Shown: positions 33,807 to 44,376 of the stretch, piece after piece
How positions within the stretch are numbered: position 1 is the stretch's first letter
Layout of the letters: each line of letters opens with the position of its first letter
Assembly (NCBI GenBank): GCA_003971905.1
Contig: RSEE01000077.1
Coordinates: forward strand, 124,001-188,000
Source of the DNA: Moniliella sp. 'wahieum'
Taxonomy: Eukaryota; Basidiomycota; Moniliellomycetes; Moniliellales; Moniliellaceae
Length of the DNA: 64,000 bases
Direction of reading: 5' to 3'
Position numbers and translations under genes: made by a program
Notes under the pieces: generated by a model
The model's database searches: none
The model's input: the letters and a program-made list of their open reading frames with translations, nothing else
Told to the model about the DNA's origin: nothing

Positions 33807-35344
33807 ATGCGGACGTCGACGCCCCTCAGCCTCTTCGCCCGTCGCTGCCGCCGCCACCGCCGCGCTCGCCGCCCTCCGCACACCTCTTCCAGCCAGCCTG
33901 CCGCTGGACCAGGTGCCCGGCGCGGTCGCGTCGTTGCAACATCAACCCTTCCCTTCTGGTCTACCCCAACGCCAGCAACTTCAACAACCTCACAAACCGC
34001 TTTGCCCTCAATTCCGGATACAACGCCACTGCTCATGTCGCCGCCCTGCCCCAGACGGAGGAGGATGTGAGCACGCTGCTCCAATGCGTCGCCACCCACA
34101 ACATCCCCTTCGCAGTGCTTGCAGGCGGGCACAAGGACGACCCTCCCTCGGCCGCCGCCCGCCGGGCCTCGTCATCAACCTGCAAAACTTTACCCAGCTC
34201 AGCTACCAACCCAGTGACACCACCCTCACCCTCGGCCCCGGCCTACGCTGGGCCCAGGTGTATGACTATCTGCAGCAAGCTACCAACGGCACCCGCGCTG
34301 TCGTCGGGGGCCGCGCTCCCATGGGGCGTCGCTGGCTGCCTCCTCATGGGTTGCGACAGCTGGCTCACCAGTGCTCACGGGTTCGGCACACAAAACATAG
34401 TGTCCCTCAGGGTCGTCTTGGCTAACGGAACTGCCGTCACCGCTTCTGCTACCCAGCATCCCGACCTCTTCAACACTCTCCGTGGCTCCGCCGGCCAGCT
34501 CGGTGTCGTGACCTCCTTCACCACCCTCACTCATCCCGTTTCCTCCACCCAGTTCAGTGGCACATACCTACGCACCCAATGCCACCGCAGCGATTGCCGC
34601 CGCAGGGCAGGCTGCCTTCGCTGCCGATCCCACAGGGCAAAGTAACTTTATTGTTACGTTCTTTGCCCAGGGCACCAGCGTGCAACAGTGGTTTAATGGC
34701 ACCGCTAGCGAAGCACAGGCAGCCAAAGTGTTTGATGCTTTCAATGCCATCCCGCACACCACCACCCTCGTCCCACCCCCGGGTGAGATGACATACGACC
34801 AGGTCAACCGACAAGACGATCCTCTCTTTGGTCCCGGTGGCGGTCGGGGCATGATGACCACCATTTCGATCAACTCGCTCAACGCTACCTTTTTTGAGAA
34901 GGTCCAGACTCGCCTTACCGAGTTTGGTGCCAACTAACCACACTGACCGGTACCATATTCACATTGAGCCCTTGAAAGCCAGTGCGTTTGCTGCCCCGCC
35001 TGTGCCAGGGGCTGTCTGGCGCCTGACGAGGGCTGGTGATGGCCGCGGTATTGGGCATCTCCACCTCCTGGTCCACCAAGGACCAAGACAATGATGGTGC
35101 TACTGCGCTGGCACGGTTGCGCCAACTGGCTGCCGATGCGGCGGACTTGGGCTTGGTCACCCAGCCCAACGGGTCCCCATTGGCGTACTTCAACAACTAT
35201 GCTCAGTATGGCGACGTGAGCAACCAGATGATCTTTGGTCCGCAACTCTCGTCCCTTGAGGCTGCCAAGAAGCACTACGACCCCACCTGCCTCTTCTACC
35301 AGGCCCCAACGCTGGGGAAGCACTGCTACGGCAGCGCAAACTAG
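33807..35344 (+). CDS. Secreted FAD-linked oxidoreductase (berberine-bridge/glucooligosaccharide oxidase type)
   Basis: An extracellular oxidase of the PCMH/VAO fold, probably acting on sugars, alcohols or secondary metabolites. The start at 33807 gives a signal-like N-terminus that continues in a shifted frame (AAAATAALAAL). The FAD domain has NPSLLVYPNASNFNNLTNRF, HVAALPQTEEDVSTLLQCV and FAVLAGGHK, whose His is the expected covalent FAD attachment residue. LVINLQNFTQLSYQP, GLRWAQVYDYL, SAHGFGTQNIVSLRVVLANG and NTLRGSAGQLGVVTSFT follow. The C-terminal BBE-type region includes SPLAYFNNYAQYGDVSNQ and the final KKHYDPTCLFYQAPT, stopping at 35344. At least five one-base breaks occur. A Gly-rich segment GVAGCLLMGC replaces the usual GGxxGGG, and no second Cys-FAD site can be assigned with certainty. 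About 500 residues. Confidence 0.9.
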
Positions 35345-37087
35345 ACTGGCCAAAAGCGGAGACCTATGATGGGCTGATTCTTCTTCTTCTCATCAACTTA
35401 AAGTATGTTCTCGCCAAGGCATTGGCGAGTGAGAAGCATTGCATATATCCATTCTCGTGCAAAAGTTCGATAGCAATTGTCTGCTCATTGCACACACCTG
35501 CTCAGCTAGTAGGGCCCCGCTTGAGCAACAACACCTTATCTTATAACGCACTTCCTCTACTCATCCGCAAGAGCTACCAAAAGGTTTTACCGGAAACCAG
35601 AGGATGCGCTAGTGAGGGAGGACCCGTATTTGTGTTCGGGCTGCTGAGGCTCAACGCTCAGCGAGCGCTCTGTAGTGAAGCATCCTACGCCGCCTGATCA
35701 AGCGCCTTGACCATAGGATGGAAAACCCTCCACTACAGTACAGAACATCAGTAGTGAGAATATTGAGATCGAATTGAGATACCATGAGGAAACTTGGTCT
35801 GCCTGTTATGTAGGAAACTTGGTCTATCTGTTATGTGGCGATGGTGCCATCGCGCAGGTGGTGGTGGTGATCCCGGTAACCGTCAGTAGTATACGCCAGC
35901 CAATAGCATGCAACTCCTATCATAGACGGACATCAAAGTCCATCGTGGGCCAGAACTTGACGGAGGGAAAGGAGAATAGGGCAAAACAGGAACACCTCTC
36001 CAGCGGAGTTCCGAAGCCTGATCGAATCACAGGCACTGTACCTTTTTCGTCCTCTTGCGCAATAGGTCTTCCATGAGTACATCAGTCCTGTAGTGTGTTC
36101 GATCCCTTGTAACATATATATGTAAGCGCAGTGGAGGCCAAAGGTGCCCTATGTCATGCACATGATAGCTTTTGTCGCGCCTTCGTTAGGCCTTAGGCCT
36201 TAGGCGTCATGCACCCGGGGGAGGAGAGGCAAGCGCTTGATGGAACGAGAGTTACACTTGAAGGGATCAGATCTCAGATCTCAGATTCCACATGCCTCAT
36301 GTATCCTAGCGGGGACAACGATTATGGTCCGTGCGCCCGGGGGGGACTGTGTACGACAAGGGGCACATTTTTTTTATAACCTTTTACACACAAAAGGTTC
36401 AATTTGATGCCCTTTGCGCCCCCCCTAACGTCTAACCCGCTCCACAAATGACTCTAACGTTTTGCATACCCCAACGCATCTCTATCGACTACCTCTCAGA
36501 TCTCATTAACGTTTAACGTTTAAGGTTTGTAACGTGTATACCCATGTAGCCCTTTAAGGCACCGGCGAGACCAAGAGGCCGTGCGCAAGTTCCGGTGGGC
36601 CACAGGAAAACGAGGAGCTCATCGATGGCCATATCACAGGGAGACGAGACGATTGAGATCGAAATGATTCTTTTGTTCGTACCTGCTTCTCCCCGCAACT
36701 CCGCGAGCGCCTAATGTATGTGGGGGTACGAACAAGTGTGTACACCTCAGCGATATTAGAAGAGTCACAAACGCGCTGTATGGCCGAGGTAGTCTTCCTT
36801 TTGCGTGATGATCGATGACATGTGACACTGCGACGGACGTAGAAGTAGAGCAACTTATTTGGGCCTAAAACCCCGGTGGCCCACCGGCATTGAGTGAACG
36901 TATGAGGCACGTTCGGAGGCACGTACGCAGGCACGTACGGGCAGGCACAAGAGTGTCTCTAGGTTATTGCCTACTTCAAGCTTCAAGCTTCAACCTAACG
37001 CCGCAACAGGTGATGCCAATGAAAGGTGATGCATGATGATCGATGAGGCCGAGGAGACATGATGATATGCGTATGATGTGCACGTGC
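35345..37087. other. Start of the gene-poor island
   Basis: No conserved gene. Composition is more AT-rich than the flanks. It contains GGCCTTAGGCCTTAGGC near 36188-36205, TTAACGTTTAACGTTTAAGG at 36507-36526, a direct repeat of AGGCACGT(A/T)CG near 36900-36945, and CTTCAAGCTTCAAGCTTCAA at 36975-36994. Confidence 0.5.
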
Positions 37088-38060
37088 TCACATGCTGAGC
37101 GCTGGCTGAGCCCGCGCAGGCTGAGCACAACGCCAAGACCAGCAAGGACCTTCAGAAGGTAGCATAGCCCCCTAGCCCTACGTGCCAGCCACACCCTTCC
37201 GCCATCTTTTTCCGGTCCGCCAGTCATGTCGATCATTGATCCTCCCGCTGTTCGAACGAACCACGCGCGAGCGAACAAAACAATGATTAATAACGAAAAT
37301 GACGCGTGACGCGTGACGGGGCAAGACGTGATGATGAGCAAGTCGTAGGATCTCAGGCTCCTCGCACTTCAGATGAAGCTTCAGAGCTTCAGAGCTTCAG
37401 CCTCAGCGCGCTCAGTGGCTCAGCTGAGCGCTCAGACTGCGAGCACTCAGCCTGTCGTGATGTTGTCGCTTGCTGGAAGAATCAACTGGATTTCCCAGCG
37501 GAGGTAAGAAAAGCAGGGCTTTCCGTCACGCGCGTCACGCGTCACACGCAATGGTGCGTCAGTTGATTGAAGCCCTGGAAAGCGCCAAGCAAGGCTAATC
37601 CGAATGGACCTGCTACGGTGTATACGTACCCAGTCCAGAGGCTGAGGCGCGCAGGCGGGCGACTGAGAGGCCCCGGACTGCGAGGCACGAGCAGGCTCCC
37701 CCACGGAAGCAAGGCAATATTGACCCGACTAGGGCCACAGCGCCCCACCGGCCTGGCACCCGAGCCACTGAAAAACCTGCCGAAGCGCAGCGCCAACGGC
37801 TACTACATGCTGGGTACCCCGCGGGGTCCAACAGGGCCAACCCAACGCCTGGCGCCGCACCCCTCCGCTGTTCTCCGCGCTCCCATGGCTGCAGGGGCCA
37901 AGGTGTGCGGAGTCCCGTCAACGCGTCACCGCACAGGAGCCTCTTGAAGCTTGAAGCTTGACGGGCGGGGGGCGAGTAGAAGACGTGCGCACGGTACCTG
38001 TGGGATTTCGTTAATCATTAATCACTCCACACTTTCGCAGTATATCAGAAGGGATGTGTG

Positions 38061-38070
38061 GTATATATAT
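38061..38070 (+). promoter_or_regulatory. TATA-type element of the secreted-protein gene, copy 1
   Basis: GTATATATAT lies about 85-95 bp upstream of the start codon at 38155, in a conserved context (GGTATATATATGGGCCATCTCC) shared with copy 2 at 43491-43501. Confidence 0.6.
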
Positions 38071-38154
38071 GGGCCATCTCCAACTTGCCCCCTTCACCCA
38101 CCATCCCTCACCCCCACACCGCCACTGCCACTGCCCCTTCCGCACTCCCCCAAC

Positions 38155-38953
38155 ATGCGCTTGCCTTCCCTCTTGCTGCCCTTGTTGGCGCGTTCTTCTC
38201 TCTGCCCGTCATGGCCATGCCCGCCAAGGCGCCGGGGCAAACCAGATCGAGATCGGGTACAAATTTGGTCCCCTTCCCCTTGAGCTGCGCACTTTTACGG
38301 GCACTCATGTGCGCAACTACTACTCCCGCAACGCCTCCACTGATCCCGACGCGCGGGACTCAGCTGGACGGCGTATCCTCGACATTTTCCCTGTACGTAT
38401 GCGTGTTCTTCTTGATGTATCCGTGATGGCTCTTTTTTCCCTTGGGAAGAATATTGTCCGCTGACCTGTCTTGTAACCGCGACGCAGGATGGACACAACT
38501 CGTCCGCAGAAGACTTTTACTTCATTTCAATTGGTTCTCAGTACAAGAACACTTCGACCAGAGGTGTCCAATATGATTCTGAAGGACAATTTTGGGGCCT
38601 AATCCAGTCGGCTTCTAACCCGACGTACGGCATTGGCGCCCCAAATGTTGGCAACGGCAACTCCTTCGGCCATTTTGCTGCGATCCCCCTGTCGTACGAT
38701 GATGATGAGTCGCAGAACCAGCAGCTGTTCAGCGTCGAATTACAACGAGTCAACTCTGATAACGGCACGTCAGACTTTTTCGAATGGTCTTTTACCTTTG
38801 TAGGCGACCAAGACAAGACCGGTGGGTTACGCCGTGACGTTGGCCGACAATGATCACCAAACGGTTCAATGGAACACGCAGGCCCAATCGCCTGGTGGTC
38901 ATGCCCTTGGGTTCCCTTGGGATTCTGCTGAACCTGTCCCTGAAGGCATTTGA
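38155..38953 (+). CDS. Putative secreted protein, paralogue 1 (unknown family)
   Basis: Not a family I recognise. The start is chosen because it gives, across one-base breaks, a signal peptide (FPLAALVGAFFSLPVMAMP). Exon 1 continues NQIEIGYKFGPLPLELRTF and RNASTDPDARDSAGRRILDIF. A 95-bp GTACGT...CAG intron (38393-38487) joins it in frame to DGHNSSAEDFYFISIGSQY. Exon 2 has SASNPTYGIGAPNVGNGNSF, then FEWSFTFVGDQDK and, after a +1 break near 38822, GYAVTLADNDHQTVQWNTQA, ending EPVPEGI with tandem stops TGATGA at 38951-38956. About 230 residues, rich in Asn, Gly, Ser and aromatic residues, with potential N-glycosylation sites and almost no Cys. The conserved TATA element and the splice site shared with paralogue 2 support a real gene. 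Confidence 0.6.
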
Positions 38954-39680
38954 TGATTCACCATCATCACACCGCAATCTGTTTCGTCTCCCTCTTGGGA
39001 CCCAATTTGTGCGGAGCGCCGTCAATGGCAAGCACACGTTCTGATCGATCTGATCTGTCCATTTTTTTTCTGTTTCTTCGTCTCGTCTTTTTTTCGCCTT
39101 TTTGCAAAACACGTAGTAATACGGTGCCATCAATGTCAATGTTCATGTGCGATGCCCCGCATGTTGCCTCTGACGAATGCTTGTGCTCACCCCTCGCAAT
39201 GCGAAGGGCACTGAGATGAATGAACCAACGTTGCGTCCTTTTATGGTAAGGGTTACTGGACTGGTGTGTTTGATTATGTTTTCAACCGTAGATGCATTCA
39301 TTTCCCGGGGGCGTTTATCTTGTAGTAGTGCATTTTTTTAGATTGAAACCTGACGCGAAATGGCTGGATCGACGCCACCTTGATTCATTCGATCCAGGGC
39401 CGGTTTTACCGGTGGCATTGGTATGGGCGAGAGTTCGTGTGCATTCATCAGAGGCAACACCTAGGAACGAAAAGGCGTTCAAAAGGGGGAAAGGGAACAC
39501 AAGAAACAAATGTGGTCGGATAGTACAAAAGAAAACGATATAAAGACAAACAGAATATGAACGCCGCGTGCGCTCTCAATGAGTACATTTTCGCCGGTGA
39601 GGTTCAGCAAGGGGGGCAAAACAGGCAGAGAGTGCTGATGGGTTGATGCGAGATCAGCGCTTGGAACCAACGGGGTGGAT

Positions 39681-40149
39681 AAAGCAATGTCCCAAAAGTG
39701 AATCCGAGAGGCTAAACTGAGGGGGTTGGAGAATTCTGTGTCCGTTTGATGATCCAAAGTTAACCACATACGCCGTAAGTCTTTTCGTAGTTGTTTCATC
39801 ACCTTCACACACGAGGAGGAATGGTCCCCCATGCTGAAGGGCCCTTGTCATCGTTCAGTCTGGTCAAACACGATCCAGAACAAGCGTTTGTTATGCGCCC
39901 ATCATCGTACGGCATAAAGAACGCAGCAAAAGTGAGTGTTTGCGTTGCCACCACCGCCAACGTTATAGGTGCTACGTTTCACGAGTCAGACTACCTTCTT
40001 TCGATTCTAGGATTTTCTCTGGGAAAAATGCTTTCATGGCTGTCATGTCCCCAGAAGTGAGCGTGGAATAGCTGGGGCAAACTGGCTTCATAATATTGAG
40101 GCAGGCTCTCAGACATCCCTATCATGCCCCGCACCCCCGTATACACCAC
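39681..40149. other. Spacer between duplication copy 1 and the repeat copy A
   Basis: No gene or recognised repeat seen in this unique-looking stretch. Confidence 0.4.
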
Positions 40150-41355
40150 GAGGAAGTGCTATGAGATGATATTCTTAGTGCCTTCGCAGCCTCCGCTTAC
40201 TTCGGGTGGAGGGTAGTGCTAGGGTTCCTCTGTACGGCCCTCCGTGGATCGATGACGCTCGCTTAGCCGGTCAAAAGAGTTCTGCTCGCAGGCCGCGCAC
40301 GCCTGTGCTCGCTCCGTATCTCCCTTTTCTCTCTCTCCCGCCTCCTTCCTTTCAATTGAGATGTTACTTGAAGACTTGTGGCTCACCACCTTTTGCTTTT
40401 ACGCCTTGTCTGAAGGCTGCTTTGCAGCTGATCCATAGGATCGCGAGTGCTCCCAAGTCGCACTCTAGCAGTTTCGTCTGCTTCGCTCCGTCAACATCTA
40501 TGCCACAGTGCGATGGGGCTTAGACAGGAGGTGGTTACCAAAAAGGGGCCAACCAACAGTAAGCATCCTCGATCAGTGGGGATCCCTTCCATTCTCGTCC
40601 CTTCCCGCCTTTCTTGTCCAACTCCTGACCGTTTCCAGCCAATAGTTGATTGAGCAATACAGGCAACCTCTCGTCTCCACTTAGCTGCCTCATCTTCATA
40701 ATCCAACCTCGTCCTCCAGCTTTGCATCCGCCCCGTCGCGCGAGTCTTCCTTCTGCCGCGTCGATTCCCTGTACCACAGCATATCGCATGGGTTCCTTTC
40801 ACAGCCACGTCGACAGCCGCCCCTGCCCAGCCTCAGCCCTGGCAGTGTTTGTCCTCCACTGCACCTACCCGTCCCTAATCTCACCGGAGGATTCAGACAC
40901 GTTACTACTCCCACAAGCCGGTGCATACGCAGCCTTGCCACGCATGCGGCGGCCTCGGCTTCACGCCCAGAGGCTTCTCCAGGGCTAATATTATAGGATC
41001 CACCAAATAGCCCAAACCCGAAACTACCGTGAGTCGTCCTTCACCTAAGGGATTGTACCCCACCAACCTGGGTGAGCCCGCTGGCAGGGCCCGCCTGTGA
41101 TAGGGTCGTCGTAATTCACGCTACATGGATCGAGCCCACCACTTCTGGTCCACCGATCATCCTTGCTCCATCCTCTCCCTTGTTCCACCAATTCCTTTTG
41201 TCCCTCCCAGTTTTTGTCTCCCCTTAGTTGTCCCCCCCCCTCTTCAATTGCTCTCCACATCTCCTCCTTGCTCTCCAGCGCTCCCCCTTGTGCCATGGTT
41301 ACTCTTTGCACCACCGCTCCCCTTTTAAGGTATGGGACGGACGCGTCGACGTTCT
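40150..41355 (-). mobile_element. Island repeat family, copy A
   Basis: Member of a four-copy family (others: 45290-45775, 46098-47078, 54917-55790). Read on the minus strand it starts at a conserved GTCGACGCGTCC block (about 41338-41352) and ends at a conserved CACTTCCTCGTG edge. It encodes fragments that match the other copies at protein level, including SKEEMWRAI, GGLDPCSVNYDDPI, EKPLGVK, and TRLDYEDEAAKWRREVACIA. The zinc knuckle seen in the two copies at 46.1 and 55.7 kb is missing or degraded here. No reverse transcriptase, integrase or transposase motif is visible, so the element is non-autonomous or of an unrecognised class. Confidence 0.7.
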
Positions 41356-41480
41356 GATGCACGCTCCGATATAGAAAGTAGAGATTTTCTTTCTTTCCCT
41401 CCCTCTTGTCACGTGTCACGGGCAAAGACGGGCGAGGAAGATCGGAATTGGAGGTCCCTAATCTATCTACTCTTTTGAAT
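41356..41480. other. Spacer next to the foldback element
   Basis: Short stretch between copy A and the left inverted arm; nothing recognised. Confidence 0.4.
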
Positions 41481-41736
41481 CCATATCATTGACAGAGCTT
41501 ACGGCTGGGACAGGGGGAACGCTACGTCTAAACCGAACCGTTCATCTTGCGGGGGTTACTTGGAAGCGCCATTAAGGTCAAGGAACCAGGGGGATCGCCA
41601 GGATATCAGGACCCTCCGGTTCTCGCCATCCGGTCCCGTACCCTAGGAAGCGCGTGGGACACGGATGAACGTGGTTGACATCCGAGCGAGGAACCATTTC
41701 CACTGAGACTTAGTAGCCAACTCCTTCCAATGCGCA
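41481..41736 (+). repeat. Left inverted arm of the foldback element
   Basis: Pairs with 42115-42372. The longest shared tract, about 107 bases, begins near the CTTGCGGGGGTTACTTGG block and runs past CCCTAGGAAGCGCGTG. Differences are a few substitutions and a small GTGT/G indel. Confidence 0.85.
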
Positions 41737-42034
41737 AACAACTTGCCGGCGTTCTTGTTGCATTCTGTTGCTTGTTCAAGCAGCCCACAAGCAGTTCCTT
41801 CTCCCGGCGTTCCAAAGGCAACGCAGTGCTCTCGTGCACCACCCGCCGGTACGCGCTCTGCGCCTCTTGCGTTCCCGTGTCGCGCAGCGTGTGGTCCACC
41901 TCCTTTCCTGATCCTCCCAGTGCTCCAGGCCCCATCACGCGGTAGTCGGTGCGCTGTGCCCTCGGTCCGCGCCTCATCCCATCCTCGTCCTCCATCATCG
42001 TTACTACTCTTTTATAAAAGAGAGAGGGACGCAC
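41606..42034 (-). CDS. Uncharacterised ORF inside the foldback element
   Basis: A 142-codon open frame reading from the spacer into the left arm. From the alternative start at 41998 it begins MMEDEDGMRRGPRAQR and continues with a charged segment (TGTQEAQSAYRRVVHESTAL, LERREKELLVGCLNKQQN) that looks helical and protein-like. The last about 45 codons lie within the inverted arm and look like chance translation. No family recognised. A TATA palindrome at 42007-42022 lies just upstream of the internal start. It may be a captured gene fragment. Confidence 0.3.
   Translation of the reverse strand: MRPSLFYKRVVTMMEDEDGMRRGPRAQRTDYRVMGPGALGGSGKEVDHTLRDTGTQEAQSAYRRVVHESTALPLERREKELLVGCLNKQQNATRTPASCLRIGRSWLLSLSGNGSSLGCQPRSSVSHALPRVRDRMARTGGS
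42007..42022. promoter_or_regulatory. Palindromic TATA element CTCTTTTATAAAAGAG
   Basis: Perfect 16-bp palindrome in the centre of the foldback element, containing TATAAAA on both strands. Promoter function is inferred only from the sequence. Confidence 0.4.
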
Positions 42035-42114
42035 TCAAGAGCCGTTTTCCCCTGGTTTTTTGACGACGCGAGGATACTACCGCACGGCACCAAGACAACG
42101 GGCAAGAGATATTT

Positions 42115-42372
42115 CCGCATTGGCAGGATTTGGCTACTGAGTCGCAATGGAAATGGTTCCTCGCTCGGATGTTTACCACGTTCATCCGTGTCCACACACG
42201 CGCTTCCTAGGGTACGGGACCGGATGGCGAGAACCGGAGGGTCCTGATATCCTGGCGATCCCCCTGGTTCCTTGACCTTAATGGCGCTTCCAAGTAACCC
42301 CCGCAAGGTGAACGGTTTGGTTTAGACGCAGCGTTTCCCCTGTCCCAGCCTTAAGCTCTGTCAATGATATGG
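42115..42372 (-). repeat. Right inverted arm of the foldback element
   Basis: Inverted complement of 41481-41736. Confidence 0.85.
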
Positions 42373-42698
42373 ACGCAATCAGTCAAGAGAATACGCGTGC
42401 CGTTCCCTTCCTAATTATGCTCACACGGCGCTGAGCCCTGGCTGAGCCCGCGGGCTGAGCTCAGCACAACGCCAAGACAAGTAAGGACCCTCAGCAGGTA
42501 GCCTAATCGATAATCCTACGTGCCAGCCACCCTTCCGCCTCTTATCCCGGTCCGCCAGTCACGTCGATCATTGGAACGAACCACGCTCATCGGGCGAGAT
42601 TAATGACGAAAATGACGCGTGATGCGTGGCGGAGCAAGACGTGACGTGACGCGTGATGTTGAGCAAGTCGTAGGATCTCAGCCTTCAGCCTCAACGTG

Positions 42699-42782
42699 CT
42701 CGCTCAGCTGAGCTTCAGCGCTGAGGCTCAGCCTGTCGTGCTCGCTCAGCTGAGCTTCAGCGCTGAGGCTCAGCCTGTCGTG
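42699..42782. repeat. 42-bp tandem duplication
   Basis: Two exact-looking copies of a unit running from CGTGCTCGCTCAGCTGAG to CTCAGCCTGT, itself containing palindromic AGCTGAGC/GCTCAGCT. Only one degenerate unit is present in duplication copy 1. Confidence 0.85.
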
Positions 42783-43420
42783 CTGTTGTCGTTTGCTGGA
42801 AGAATCAACTGGATTTCCCAGGAGGTACGAAAGGAAGGGGCATTCCGTCACGCGTCACATGCAAGGCGTCAGTTGATCGAAGCCCTGGTAAACGCCAAGG
42901 AAGGCTAAGCGCTAATGCAGCTAATGGGTGTGTTGAACGTTGAACGTTGAACGTTGAAGTTGTTGAAGCTTGAAGCTTGAAGAGCTTGAAGCTTAAAGAC
43001 ATCCATGGACCTACTACGGTGTATACGTACCCAGTCCAGAGGCTGAGGCGCGCAGGCGGGCTACGCGGGCTACTCAGACTGAGTACTGACCTCGGACAGA
43101 GAGGCACGCGAGCAGGATCCCACGCGGAAACAAGACAATATGCCCCGACTGGGACCACAGCGCCCCACCGGCCTACACACCCGAGCCACTGAAAAACCTG
43201 CCGAAGCGCAGCGCCAACGGCTACTACATGCTGGGTACCCACGCGGGGTCCAACAGGGCCAACCCAGCGGCAAGCGCCGCACCACTCCACTGTTCTCCGC
43301 GCCCCCATGGCTGCAGGGCCAAGGTGCGGGAGTCCCGTCAACGCGTCACTGCACCAGGAGCATCTTGCCGGGGGGGGCGAGTAGAAGACGTGTGCACGGT
43401 ACCTGTGGGATTTCATTAAT

Positions 43421-43452
43421 CACTAGTCACTAGTCACTAGTCACTAGTCACT
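43421..43452. repeat. TCACTAG heptamer array
   Basis: Four tandem copies of TCACTAG upstream of the copy-2 secreted-protein gene; absent at the matching site of copy 1, which has TTAATCATTAATCACT instead. Confidence 0.85.
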
Positions 43453-43490
43453 CCACACTGACTTTTGCAGTATATTCAGAAGGGACGTGT

Positions 43491-43501
43491 GGTATATATA
43501 T
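43491..43501 (+). promoter_or_regulatory. TATA-type element of the secreted-protein gene, copy 2
   Basis: GGTATATATAT, about 85 bp upstream of the start at 43583, conserved with copy 1. Confidence 0.6.
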
Positions 43502-43582
43502 GGGCCATCTCCAACTTGCCACCCCTTCACCACCCCCTCACCCCACACCGCCACTGCCACTAGCCCTCCGCACTCCCCCAAC

Positions 43583-44376
43583 ATGCGTTTTACCTTCCCT
43601 CTTGCTGCCCTTGTTGGCGCGTTCTTCTCTCTGCCCGTCATGGCCATGCCCGCCAAGGCGCCGCGGGCAAACCAGATCGAGATCGGGTACAAACTTGGTC
43701 CCCTTCCCCTTGAGCTGCGCACTTTTACGGGCTCTCATGTGCACAACTACTACCCCCGCAACGCCTCCACTGATCCCGACGCGCGGGACTCGGCTGGACG
43801 ACGTATCCTCGACATTTTCCTGTACGTATACGTGTTCTCCTTGACATATGCGTGACGGCTCTTGTCTCCTGGGAAGAGTATTGTTCGCTGACTTTCTGTC
43901 TCGCAACCGCGACGCAGGACGGACACAACTCATCCGCAGAATACTTTTACTTCATTTCAATTGGTTCTCAGTACAAGAACACTTCGCCCAGAGGTGTCCA
44001 ACATGATTCTGATGGGTACTTATGGGGCCTGCTGCAGTCGGCTTCGAACCCGACGTACGGCATTGGCGCCCCGAATGTTGGCAACGGCAACTCATACGGC
44101 CATTTTGCTGCGATCCCCTGTCGTACGATGACGATGAGTCGCAAACCAGCAGCTGTTCAGCGTCGAATTAGGCAGATTCAACTTGATAACGGCACGTCAG
44201 TATGGAGCCGATGGTCCCTTGGCTTGTAGGCGACAAAGACAAGAACGATGGTTACGCCGTGACTTGGCCGACAATGATCACCAGACGGTTCAATGGAACA
44301 CGCAAGCCCAATCGCCTGGTGGCCATTCCCTTGGGTTCCCTTGGGAGTCTGCTGTTCCCGTCCTGAAGGCATTTGA
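43583..44376 (+). CDS. Putative secreted protein, paralogue 2 (possibly decayed)
   Basis: Paralogue of 38155-38953. Here the signal peptide and the rest of exon 1 are in one frame: MRFTFPLAALVGAFFSLPVM, then EIGYKLGPLPLELRTFTGS and STDPDARDSAGRRILDIF. A 96-bp GTACGT...CAG intron (43822-43917) follows, but exon 1 lacks one C before the donor, which breaks the junction frame. Exon 2 reads HNSSAEYFYFISIGSQYKN and ASNPTYGIGAPNVGNGNSYG before further one-base losses near 44117 and 44144, and the TGATGA stop region aligns at 44374-44379. Substitutions relative to paralogue 1 are mostly conservative in exon 1, but the 44150-44240 part is rearranged. It may be a functional paralogue with sequence errors or a pseudogene; I cannot decide. 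Function unknown. Confidence 0.5.

Larger units (their letters stand above)
37088..39680. repeat. Segmental duplication block, copy 1 (intact)
   Basis: A 2.6-kb block with a second copy in the same orientation at 42418-44785 plus 47463-47757. Similarity is clear throughout: the GCTGAGCCCGCG region at the left edge, the promoter and gene of a putative secreted protein, its 3' region, and a right part (39376-39680) matching 47463-47757. Copy 1 is contiguous at the point where copy 2 is interrupted. Edges are approximate, since I aligned by eye. Confidence 0.85.
41481..42372. mobile_element. Foldback element with roughly 256-bp inverted arms
   Basis: Left arm 41481-41736 is the inverted complement of right arm 42115-42372 at about 90-95% identity by eye. 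Both outer ends read CCATATCATTGACAGAGCTT on their own inward strand. The 378-bp centre carries an ORF on the minus strand and a perfect 16-bp TATA palindrome. The structure resembles a foldback/TIR-type transposable element or a palindromic assembly feature. I did not find a clear target-site duplication. The right end is about 45 bp from the left edge of duplication copy 2. Confidence 0.85.

Noticed and set aside
38954-39044. Extension of the secreted protein to a stop at 39044
   Set aside because: An open frame (ending VNGKHTF) is present, but the main frame ends with tandem TGATGA stops at 38951-38956, which also align in paralogue 2.
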